A stretch of DNA of 47,401 nucleotides from Bradyrhizobium sp. Ai1a-2 (lineage in GTDB: Bacteria > Pseudomonadota > Alphaproteobacteria > Rhizobiales > Xanthobacteraceae), in assembly GCF_000426245.1 (NCBI RefSeq), contig NZ_AUEZ01000065.1, forward strand, positions 1 to 47,401, read 5' to 3'. The position numbers and the translations under genes are program-made. Positions 17,065 through 23,765 of the stretch are shown here, piece after piece; positions within the stretch are counted from its first letter, which is position 1; every line of letters begins with the position of its first letter. Below the pieces are notes generated by a model. It searched no databases. It saw only the letters and a list, made by a program, of their open reading frames with translations, and was not told where the DNA came from.

Positions 17065-17922
17065 ATGAACCTCCAGACCATTGCGACCCGGATTGCTCGG
17101 GGAGACCTCTCTTATGCGCTCGGAAGGTTCAAGACGGTCCGATCCGCCTACAGCGGCGTGCGGCATCTGGCAGAAAGTTTTGGAGGCACGGCCGTCTCTG
17201 ACGCCGACGAACGTACGACGCTATTTCTCGACACCGACATTTCTCGCGTCGTGCAGACCATTCGTGAAGAAGCCGTCTTTATCGGCTTGCAACTCCCGCC
17301 TGACATAGTCGCCGAGATCGAGGCGTTTGCCAGGTCTGAACCGCTTCACGCCATCTTCGATCCGACCGGTCCCACATTCCAATATGGCGACGTGGTCCGG
17401 GGCAAATGCGTCGATGGAAGATCGGTGCCGGTCGGAGGTCTTCGCGAGCCCTCGCGATGCCCTGCCGTGCAGGCCGTCGTCAATGATCCCGTGCTTCGCG
17501 CCATTGTGCGGGGCTATCTGGGGCACGAGCCGCGTCGGGTGATGACCATCCTCGATTGGAGCTTCGCGTCGGACTTCTCCGACGAAGCGCGCCGAAAGAT
17601 GAGGCATCACGTCATCGACTACCATTATGACGTCGGCGGGTTCAACTTCGTGTATGCGAGCTTCTACATCACTGATACCGACCGCCATTCTGGTGCGCAT
17701 TGCATGATGAAGCGATCGCACAATCGCAAGCCGCTTCGCATGCTGCTCGGCTCGGCGACGGCGAGCGAAGCAGATGTGCGGCAGCAATTCGGTATCGAGA
17801 ACGAAATTGTCATTGAAGGGCCTGCAGGCCTCGGCTTCGTGCAGGATACGTCCTGCTATCACCGCGCAACGCCGCCCACCCAAGGCGACAGACTGATGCT
17901 CGCCGTTCGATTCATCAATTGA
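17065..17922 (+). CDS. phytanoyl-CoA dioxygenase (PhyH)-like 2-oxoglutarate/Fe(II) protein
   Basis: The 285-residue protein resembles PhyH-type oxygenases, which hydroxylate small molecules with Fe(II) and 2-oxoglutarate. A His-x-Asp pair (YHYDVGG, encoded near 17625) and a distal histidine in QDTSCYHRATPP followed by the arginine of MLAVRF are placed as in the metal and co-substrate site. FYITDTDRHSGAHCMMKRSH lies between, as in the family. I start at the ATG at 17065, 10 nt after GGAG, rather than 12 nt upstream. The substrate is unknown. It stands alone between a gene-poor region and a small secreted protein. Confidence 0.75.
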   Translation: MNLQTIATRIARGDLSYALGRFKTVRSAYSGVRHLAESFGGTAVSDADERTTLFLDTDISRVVQTIREEAVFIGLQLPPDIVAEIEAFARSEPLHAIFDPTGPTFQYGDVVRGKCVDGRSVPVGGLREPSRCPAVQAVVNDPVLRAIVRGYLGHEPRRVMTILDWSFASDFSDEARRKMRHHVIDYHYDVGGFNFVYASFYITDTDRHSGAHCMMKRSHNRKPLRMLLGSATASEADVRQQFGIENEIVIEGPAGLGFVQDTSCYHRATPPTQGDRLMLAVRFIN

Positions 17923-17962
17923 ACGAAGCGGTCGCACGGGTCGACGATCCGAAGCGGCGCGC

Positions 17963-18217
17963 TCAACGACAGACGCGGCGACCCTGCTGCTGCGAACACA
18001 CGGACGTCCCGGGCGGCGGCGGCTGTGGAGGTTGGATCGGCGCGATCGTTGGCCCCGTCATCGCACATACCGTCATTGGGCAATTTGGCGGAAGAAGCTC
18101 GCCGGGATTGGTGCAGATCGGCTGCATCCGTCCGTTGATGCACTGACACTCGCACCTCGCCCACACCTCTGCCGGCACGACCAGGCCAACAACCAAGATC
18201 GCCAGAAAACGCCTCAT
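17963..18217 (-). CDS. small secreted Cys-rich, Pro-rich protein
   Basis: This 84-residue protein has a clear signal peptide (about 1-20, RRFLAILVVGLVVPAEVWA) and a short mature part with seven cysteines (RCECQCINGRMQPICTNP, then NCPMTVC, then one Cys before and one at the end of SVCSQQQGRRVCR) and a run of prolines (PPQPPPPG). Paired cysteines suggest disulfides in the periplasm or outside the cell. I know of no assigned function. It is convergent with the dioxygenase gene, ending 40 nt from it. Confidence 0.65.
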   Translation of the reverse strand: MRRFLAILVVGLVVPAEVWARCECQCINGRMQPICTNPGELLPPNCPMTVCAMTGPTIAPIQPPQPPPPGTSVCSQQQGRRVCR

Positions 18218-18734
18218 CTGGAATCCCGTTCTTCGCTGGAGGCGCAGCCTGTCAGTTCGGCTGATCGATCCCCGTCGAGCATGGCCCCGGGGCTATTCGT
18301 CCTGACTTGAACTCCCCGAGGTGATGCTGGTTCGGAGCGCAAATTTGCGCTCAGGAAGTAGGGTCAGGTCGCCCGCGCTGCGGGCCGCGAGCCATGGGCC
18401 CGAAATATGATTCCCCGGAACAGGGAACCCAGGGGTTTCGGCCCCCCGGAAAGCATCGCGTTATGTCTCGATAGCGCCAACGTTAGGGTTCAGCCCTGGT
18501 GAGGCTGACCATGATAGCCTGCCCGACCCTTTCCAAGCGGACAGCGACATAACTAATTGAAATAACTAGAATTATTTCAGAATCGCCAATATTATTCGGC
18601 TGAGTCGCGTGTTAGAGGTCAGATGTTATCCACAACGTAATCAGCCGCAGGGCTGCCAATGCCGGCGCACAGTCAGGTGTCCCCTGAATCTGCCGCTTGC
18701 GGCTCGCCCGCGCGTCGGGCATATCGGCGCTACT
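18218..18734. other. 517-nt intergenic region upstream of tRNA-Ser
   Basis: No gene is apparent. An exact 18-nt palindrome GAGCGCAAATTTGCGCTC lies at 18335-18352. The stretch 18550-18600 is AT-rich and may contain the tRNA promoter. Confidence 0.5.
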
Positions 18735-18828
18735 GGAGACGTGGCCGAGTGGCTGAAGGCGGCGGTTTGCTAAACCGTTATAGGCTTGTAAAGGCCTATC
18801 GAGGGTTCGAATCCCTCCGTCTCCGCCA
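18735..18828 (+). tRNA. tRNA-Ser (anticodon GCT)
   Basis: The acceptor stem GGAGACG (18735-18741) pairs with CGTCTCC (18818-18824), followed by the discriminator G and an encoded CCA (18826-18828). The anticodon loop reads TTTGCTAAA within the stem CGG/CCG. A long variable arm (TAGGC...GCCTA) and the T-arm GAGGGTTCGAATCCCTC are present. These are class II serine tRNA features. Its 3' end faces an integrase gene 18 nt away. Confidence 0.97.
18801..18828. other. probable phage attachment site (att) in the tRNA 3' end
   Basis: The integrase ends immediately downstream of the tRNA T-arm and acceptor, the usual crossover position for tyrosine integrases. I see no second copy of the T-arm sequence within the window, so the other att site has been lost or lies elsewhere. 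The exact core cannot be defined from one copy. Confidence 0.5.
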
Positions 18829-18845
18829 GCAATCTTTTCAATGAC

Positions 18846-19928
18846 TTAGCTGGCTTTTGGGAATTTCACGACCTCAGGCACTGTGCCGTCTGTGCCGGCC
18901 TCTTTCCCAAGGTGTGGGTGAAGTTTTTTCGCACGCGCACGGCGAACGTCCTTGGAAACGTGCCGATAGCGCAGCGTGGTCTGGATTGACTTATGTCCAA
19001 GTAATTCCTTGGCCATTTGGATGTCTTGCTCTTCGTTCACCGTGCGCGTCGCGGTTGTATGGCGTACGGCGTGGAGCGGACGCTTCACCTCGTACCCACA
19101 CTTTTTCACCGCCGCGCGCACATGGTTGTAGAGTTGTTGATAAGTTGGCAGTCTGTTCTCGCGGATGAGAACACGCAGTTTGTCGGCGTTCGCCTCGCCG
19201 ATATAGACCTCGCGTGGGTCCTCATTTTTGATGTCCTCAGGATCATCAAGCGACACAAAGCCGTCTTCAATTTGCTCTGGTCGCGCGTTGAGAAGCTCGC
19301 CCACGCGCATGCCGCCTTGGGACAGCACTTCGACTAGGAAGGCGTCCACATCGTGCCCCTCGGCCTTTAGAACGCCAATGACGGCCTGTTCCATCGTCTT
19401 GGTGTAGGTGGCCTGTTTCTTCTTGGCCTCCTTGCGCCAGGGCAGGCTCGGGGCGCGCTCGATGTATTCCTTCTGCTCGGCGTAGGTCATCACCGAGGAC
19501 AGCGCCGTCAGGTAGCGGTTGATGGTGCTGTCGGCCAGCAAGCTGCCCACGGCTTGGCCTCGGCGCTTGGCGAGGTTCTTAACCACCTTCTCAGCCTCGC
19601 CATAGGTGACGTGCTCGATGGGAAGGTCGCCGAACGACTTCAGGTCCATCAGGAACTGCAGCCGGCTCAGCACAGTCGGGTCCTTGCCGTTGGCCCAGGT
19701 ACCCTCAGGGCCGCCCGCGTCCTTCAACTCCTGCGCCACGCTCTTGAACGTGTTGCCCGAGATTTCCCCGCTCGCGCGTGGGGGCTCCTCGCCAGTCTCG
19801 CGTATGTAGGCCTCGTGGCCCTTGGCCGCGCGCTTGGTGTCGAAGGCGCGCTTGGGAAAGCCCGACCCCTTCACCTCTCCAATCCAACGGCCAGTAAGCC
19901 GGCCGTCCCGCTTTTCAGCGTATGCCAT
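18846..19928 (-). CDS. tyrosine recombinase, phage/island integrase
   Basis: The enzyme catalyses site-specific integration and excision. The 360-residue protein has an SAM-like core-binding domain (about 55-155) and a C-terminal catalytic domain with R208 (GGMRVGELL), H286/R289 (HAVRH), H312 (LLGHKS) and the nucleophile Y321 (TLRYRHVS), so the active site looks complete. The ATG at 19928 follows GGAGG by about 10 nt; the longer frame is an artefact of an upstream ORF. It points toward tRNA-Ser(GCT), its likely target. Confidence 0.93.
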   Translation of the reverse strand: MAYAEKRDGRLTGRWIGEVKGSGFPKRAFDTKRAAKGHEAYIRETGEEPPRASGEISGNTFKSVAQELKDAGGPEGTWANGKDPTVLSRLQFLMDLKSFGDLPIEHVTYGEAEKVVKNLAKRRGQAVGSLLADSTINRYLTALSSVMTYAEQKEYIERAPSLPWRKEAKKKQATYTKTMEQAVIGVLKAEGHDVDAFLVEVLSQGGMRVGELLNARPEQIEDGFVSLDDPEDIKNEDPREVYIGEANADKLRVLIRENRLPTYQQLYNHVRAAVKKCGYEVKRPLHAVRHTTATRTVNEEQDIQMAKELLGHKSIQTTLRYRHVSKDVRRARAKKLHPHLGKEAGTDGTVPEVVKFPKAS

Positions 19929-20097
19929 AGCGATGCGCCTCCGCGCGCTCTTGAAGCAGGTCGTCGATTTCCTCGCGAACCATGTGATCCAACCAAGGGT
20001 CAGTCGTGCCGCCGTAGGACGACTTGTAAGCAACATGCTTCAGGAATGCCTTGCTTGCCCCGTGGAAGCGCCGCGACAGCGCGTCCCAAATGTTCAC
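19915..20097 (-). CDS. short phage-type ORF overlapping the integrase start
   Basis: A 60-residue ORF with a GTG start overlaps the integrase gene by 14 nt, the position often taken by an excisionase or control protein. It is hydrophilic, with an acidic/basic helix near the C-terminus (MVREEIDDLLQERAEAHRYG). I do not recognise the family. Its 5' end coincides with the junction to the tail-fibre fragment, so it may be the remains of a longer gene. Confidence 0.4.
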   Translation of the reverse strand: MNIWDALSRRFHGASKAFLKHVAYKSSYGGTTDPWLDHMVREEIDDLLQERAEAHRYGIR

Positions 20098-20099
20098 GT

Positions 20100-20495
20100 A
20101 CCCGTCAGGTCAGCGCGTTCGCTACCCATGTCCACTCCGTTGCCATCAACACCGGCACCGAGAGCGCGGACCACATCCACGGTATGAACTTCACCAGCCA
20201 GGGAATGAACGCGAGCAACCCGCACTCGCACGTGCAGCAGGGCAATACGCTCTACTTTGGCGGCGGCGTAGGCATTCCTGGCGGTGGTGCATTCAGCATA
20301 GGACCTGTTCCTGGCTCCGTTACCAACACTACGGACATCAACCATGGTCATCAGATCATCGGAAGCACGGCCGGCATCAGCAACACGCATTTCCACGCAG
20401 TGAACGGCAATACGGCAGCTACAGGCGATACCGAGACGCGGCCGATAAGCGCTTCCGCCTTCGTGGGCGCGAGGTCTCCTCTGGGCCGCTTGTGA
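20100..20495 (+). pseudogene. phage tail-fibre/tail-collar C-terminal fragment
   Basis: The plus-strand frame encodes about 130 residues with repeated His-x-His motifs (THVHS, DHIHG, PHSHV, HGHQ, THFHA) separated by Gly/Asn/Thr-rich turns and ends near NGNTAATGDTETRP, a pattern seen at the tip of tail-collar fibres. There is no start codon or ribosome site of its own; the open frame upstream belongs to the integrase region. It runs opposite to the integrase. After ETRP the sequence stops resembling a fibre and ends at a TGA. Confidence 0.6.
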
Positions 20496-20679
20496 CGCGA
20501 AGTAGCGCGCCACTGCCGGCCTCAAGGAAGGGCGTGCGTTGTGGCGTGATCTTCGTCACGACGTCGGTAATGTCCTCACCGGTCCACTCGGTGCGGACCT
20601 CAAAGTTCTGCTTCAGCAGCTCCTCGATCCTCAACAGAGCGTCGAGCGTCTGCTGCTGGATGTTGCGGAGGTGAACCAT
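20419..20679 (-). pseudogene. unidentified ORF fragment at the island edge
   Basis: An 86-residue minus-strand frame begins MVHLRNIQQQTLDALLRIEE and continues through a plausible amphipathic helix (to about 48), then becomes Arg/Pro/Ser-rich and overlaps the tail-fibre fragment on the other strand. The first part looks like real protein, the last 35 residues do not. It begins exactly where the Sel1-type gene is broken, so it is probably phage DNA read from an accidental start. Confidence 0.3.
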
Positions 20680-20813
20680 TTGTGCGCCGCGACCAGGTTG
20701 ACGACGCCGGAGCGGCCGCTGGCCCAGTAGAGACCGCGCTCGAACAGCACGTCCGAGATCGCGGTCGCGTCCACCGGAATGGCCGTCTCCAGATCGATAT
20801 GTCCCTGAAACAT
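20631..20813 (-). pseudogene. truncated Sel1-repeat-type protein gene
   Basis: The start is convincing: GGGGAG precedes the ATG at 20813, and the product opens MFQGHIDLETAIPVDATAIS and reaches the Sel1-like segment NLVAAHKWF (to 20673). A Sel1 protein would continue with NLAA and further helices; here the frame changes to a Ser/Thr/Arg tail and stops at 20631. I read this as a host gene cut by recombination with phage DNA at about 20673. The missing 3' part is not seen elsewhere in the window. Confidence 0.6.
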
Positions 20814-21235
20814 TCTCGTAGCTCCCCTTTTTATTGTTGGCCGCCTCTCCCCCGAGCGCGGCCCCCGTCCACTTCAACGCCTTGCTTCCCCAACGCCGTT
20901 TGCCGGCTTGTTGGGGAGATCATGCCGGCCAAATTTGAAAAGCAGTTTAAGTATCGCGATGAACGGCGTGTAAACGCGCGGGGCGCGGCGGGTTCCCAAA
21001 ATCCGAGAAGTGCCTGCAGCACAATGGTTTATGGGCAATGGTGAAGTCTGGTTTACCCTGGCGGTTGGCGGAACGATAACCATCGCGCGCAAACGCCAAC
21101 CGGACGCGGCAGAACCGCCGCCCGCCATATCGGCGGAAAACCAACCGGTCGTCATGTGAGGGAGATCGGGAAATAAAAAAAGCCGGCACCAAACGGCCGG
21201 CCATTGGAACGAGGGCGTCGGCGAACACGTCAGGA
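20814..21235. other. region with no confident gene
   Basis: This 422-nt stretch holds only short open frames. The best is a 42-codon plus-strand frame (21031-21159; MGNGEVWFTLAVGG...) ending next to the terminator hairpin; it lacks a ribosome site. I do not call it as a gene. Confidence 0.4.
21182..21201 (-). terminator. Rho-independent terminator (minus strand)
   Basis: GCCGGC (21182-21187) pairs with GCCGGC (21196-21201). On the minus strand the stem runs into seven T residues followed by ATTTCCC. It supports transcription of a minus-strand unit ending just above it, probably the 63-aa ORF. Confidence 0.75.
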
Positions 21236-21427
21236 TCAGATCTCACTATGGGCTTTGGCCCTGTGAAATTGCGGAGCCGAATAGAGGTCCGCACCGAACG
21301 AAGAAACCTTGTTCTTCTGCCGGACCGACTTCGAAGGGCGAGCCCTTAAGGCGATCCAGCCGTTTGACCTGATGTCTCGCCGACACCCTCTTTCGTCAAC
21401 CGGATCCGCCTGAGTGGATTGCTTCAA
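21236..21427 (-). CDS. small basic protein, unknown
   Basis: A frame of up to 63 residues (TTG start) encodes a basic peptide ending SVRQKNKVSSFGADLY, then SAPQFHRAKAHSEI. It is followed 34 nt later by a good minus-strand terminator, the main reason to think it is expressed. The start is uncertain because no ribosome site is visible. No known family is recognised. Confidence 0.35.
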   Translation of the reverse strand: MKQSTQADPVDERGCRRDIRSNGWIALRARPSKSVRQKNKVSSFGADLYSAPQFHRAKAHSEI

Positions 21428-21498
21428 GGAAGCAGATCGTCCGAGGGTCCGGGTGACGGGCCGGCATCAAGCTGCCGGCATCCTCTCTTGGGCGAGAC

Positions 21499-21591
21499 TT
21501 ACTTCTTCTTCTTCGCGACCTTCTTGGTCTTCTTCGCAGTCTTCTTCACTGCGCTCTTCGCCTTCTTCGCCTTCTTAGCTTTCTTCGCCAT
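21499..21591 (-). CDS. 30-residue Lys/Ala-rich histone H1-like peptide
   Basis: The ATG at 21591 is preceded by GGAGGG at a good distance. The product is 30 residues built almost only of Lys (18) and Ala, with a few Thr, Val and one Ser: MAKKAKKAKKAK, then SAVKKTAKKTKKVAKKKK. It resembles the lysine-rich tails of bacterial H1-like proteins, which bind DNA or RNA by charge. It is too short for most gene callers. The downstream DNA has a weak GCCGGC hairpin. A role in nucleoid or RNA binding is an inference from composition only. Confidence 0.6.
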   Translation of the reverse strand: MAKKAKKAKKAKSAVKKTAKKTKKVAKKKK

Positions 21592-22155
21592 GTTGCCCTC
21601 CAATATCGTGAGATGGCTTTACTTCGCTGCGTGCACTCGGGAATCGAGATGCACTGCATCCCGAATACACCAACACATCAAAAAAAACAGCGTCCAGCTT
21701 AAGGAAGTGTTGATGTTACGGGGTGCGAAAAGTGCGTGTGCGCCAAGCACTAGCGCGACGTTGCGCCGATGCGATGACGCAGGAAATGCAGCACTGATCA
21801 GCATCGACATTCATCGATGATGCAGAAAGTGCCTGTGCCACAGGCGTTTCTTGAATCATCGTTTCTTCGCGCGCGATGTGGCGAAGAAGTCGGCGAGACT
21901 TACCAAGCGGGCTGAGAGCGCCTCGCGCGGGCGTCGGGACGCCAATTCCGGCAGCAAAAAAAATTTCGTGGGTAAGCCGTATCCGCGGCATCTCCGCCCT
22001 CCGAAACGGCCTTTTCGGACGAATCGCGGTCGGCCGATTCGGTTGAGCGATGATCCCGACGCGGTGATCGAAGGCGCGAGAAGCGAGCCGCGGACGCCCT
22101 CGCGCATCGCACAGAGTGCCTGTTGCGATGCCGTTCGCGTCCGCGAGCGATGCGT
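21592..22155. other. 564-nt region with no confident gene
   Basis: Open frames exist on both strands but none has a ribosome site plus protein-like composition. A 13-nt palindrome GATGCACTGCATC lies at 21648-21660 upstream of the Lys-rich gene. A minus-strand T-run of eight occurs near 21680-21687. Confidence 0.45.
22090..22144. terminator. large hairpin downstream of gatB
   Basis: Two nested arm pairs are present: GCGGACGC (22090-22097) with GCGTCCGC (22137-22144) and GCATCGCA (22104-22111) with TGCGATGC (22124-22131). It begins 12 nt beyond the gatB stop. There is no T-tract, so it may stabilise or end the gatB transcript without being a classical terminator. Confidence 0.5.
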
Positions 22156-23640
22156 TCAGAGGCCGAGCTTCGACTTCAGGAGATCGTTCACGGCCTGCGG
22201 GTTGGCCTTGCCGCCCGACGACTTCATCACCTGTCCGACGAACCAGCCGATCATCTGCGGCTTCGCTTTCGCCTGCGCCACCTTGTCCGGATTGGCTGCG
22301 ACGATGTCGTCGACCACCTTCTCGATGGCGCCGAGGTCGGTGACCTGCTTCATGCCGCGAGCTTCGACGAGCGCGCGCGGATCGCCGCCTTCCTGCCAGA
22401 CGATCTCGAACAAATCTTTGGCGATCTTGCCGGAAATCGTCCCCTCGCCGATCAGATCGATGATCGCGGCAAGCTGCTCGGAGGAAACGGGCGAGCCCGT
22501 AATGTCCCGGCCTTCCTTGTTGAGGCGACCGAACAGCTCGTTGATCACCCAGTTGGCCGTGAGCTTGCCGTCGCGTGCACGGTCGGCGAGGCGGGCAAGC
22601 ACCGCCTCATAGAACTCCGCGCTCTCGCGCTCGGCGACCAGCACACCGGCGTCGTAAGGCGACAGCGCCAGGTCGGCGATGAAGCGCGCCTTCTTCTGGT
22701 CGGGCAGTTCGGGCAGCTCCGTCTTCAACTCGTCGACCAACGCCTGGCTGAACTCCAGCGGCAGCAGGTCAGGGTCGGGGAAATAACGATAGTCGTGCGC
22801 CTCCTCCTTGGAGCGCATCGAGCGCGTTTCGCCCTTGCCGGGATCGAACAGCCGCGTCTCCTGGTCGATGCTGCCGCCATCTTCGAGGATCTCGATCTGG
22901 CGCCGCGCCTCATACTCGATCGCCTGGCCGATGAAGTTGATCGAGTTCATGTTCTTGATCTCGCAGCGGGTACCGAGCGGACCGCCGGGCCGGCGCACCG
23001 AGACGTTGACGTCGGCGCGCAAATTGCCCTTCTCCATGTCGCCGTCGCAGGTGCCGAGATAGCGCAGGATCGAGCGCAGCTTGGTGACGTAGGCCTTGGC
23101 CTGCTCGGCATCGCGGATGTCGGGTTTGGAGACGATCTCCATCAACGCGACGCCGGAACGGTTCAGGTCGACATAGGACATCGTCGGCGACTGGTCGTGC
23201 AGCAACTTTCCGGCGTCCTGCTCAAGATGCAGCCGCTCGATGCCGATAGTGACGCTGCGGCCGCCATCGAGCTCGACCACCACCTCGCCCTCCCCCACGA
23301 TCGGCGACTTGTACTGGCTGATCTGGTAGCCCTGTGGCAGGTCGGGATAGAAATAGTTCTTGCGGTCGAACACCGAGCGCAGGTTGATCCTGGCATTCAG
23401 CCCGAGCCCGGTGCGCACCGCCTGCCGCACGCATTCCTCGTTGATCACGGGCAGCATGCCCGGCATCGCCGCGTCGACCAGCGACACATGGCTGTTCGGT
23501 TCGCCGCCGAACGCAGTCGAGGCGCCCGAGAACAGCTTTGAATTGGAGACGACCTGGGCATGGATCTCCATGCCGATCACCGTCTCCCAGTCGCCGGTCG
23601 CGCCCTTGATGAGCTTGTGTGATGTGACAGGTGCGTTCAT
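22156..23640 (-). CDS. gatB: Asp-tRNA(Asn)/Glu-tRNA(Gln) amidotransferase subunit B
   Basis: GatB binds the misacylated tRNA and activates its side chain, so that GatCAB can form Gln-tRNA(Gln) or Asn-tRNA(Asn). The 494-residue protein has WETVIGMEIHAQVVSNSKLF, the kinase-like core with SYVDLNRSGVALMEIVSKPD and YRYFPDPDL, and a C-terminal YqeY-like tail domain (about 345-494). I start at the ATG at 23640; the 43-codon upstream extension overlaps a palindromic repeat. It is separated from gatA by a patatin gene and a 92-aa gene, all on the same strand. Confidence 0.97.
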   Translation of the reverse strand: MNAPVTSHKLIKGATGDWETVIGMEIHAQVVSNSKLFSGASTAFGGEPNSHVSLVDAAMPGMLPVINEECVRQAVRTGLGLNARINLRSVFDRKNYFYPDLPQGYQISQYKSPIVGEGEVVVELDGGRSVTIGIERLHLEQDAGKLLHDQSPTMSYVDLNRSGVALMEIVSKPDIRDAEQAKAYVTKLRSILRYLGTCDGDMEKGNLRADVNVSVRRPGGPLGTRCEIKNMNSINFIGQAIEYEARRQIEILEDGGSIDQETRLFDPGKGETRSMRSKEEAHDYRYFPDPDLLPLEFSQALVDELKTELPELPDQKKARFIADLALSPYDAGVLVAERESAEFYEAVLARLADRARDGKLTANWVINELFGRLNKEGRDITGSPVSSEQLAAIIDLIGEGTISGKIAKDLFEIVWQEGGDPRALVEARGMKQVTDLGAIEKVVDDIVAANPDKVAQAKAKPQMIGWFVGQVMKSSGGKANPQAVNDLLKSKLGL

Positions 23641-23720
23641 TGGTCTCGGTTTCCGGACAATATTGATATCTGGGACGGCTTTGGGCTTCGCGCAACGGAC
23701 CGCGCCAGTCAAGCCGGAGC

Positions 23721-23743
23721 GCATGATCCGGAAAAGATCATGC
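23721..23743. repeat. GCATGATC palindrome (dispersed element)
   Basis: GCATGATC (23721-23728) and GATCATGC (23736-23743) flank CCGGAAAA-type sequence. The same words, CATGATCCGGAAAAG and GATCATGCTC, recur at 36302-36376, and a partial copy (CGGATCATGCTCT) lies at 45659-45671. Confidence 0.7.
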
Positions 23744-23765
23744 TCGAACAACGGGTTTTGAGCGG

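Noticed and set aside
21856..22107. 83-codon basic minus-strand frame
   Set aside because: No ribosome site, a competing plus-strand frame over the same DNA, and composition typical of non-coding GC-rich sequence.
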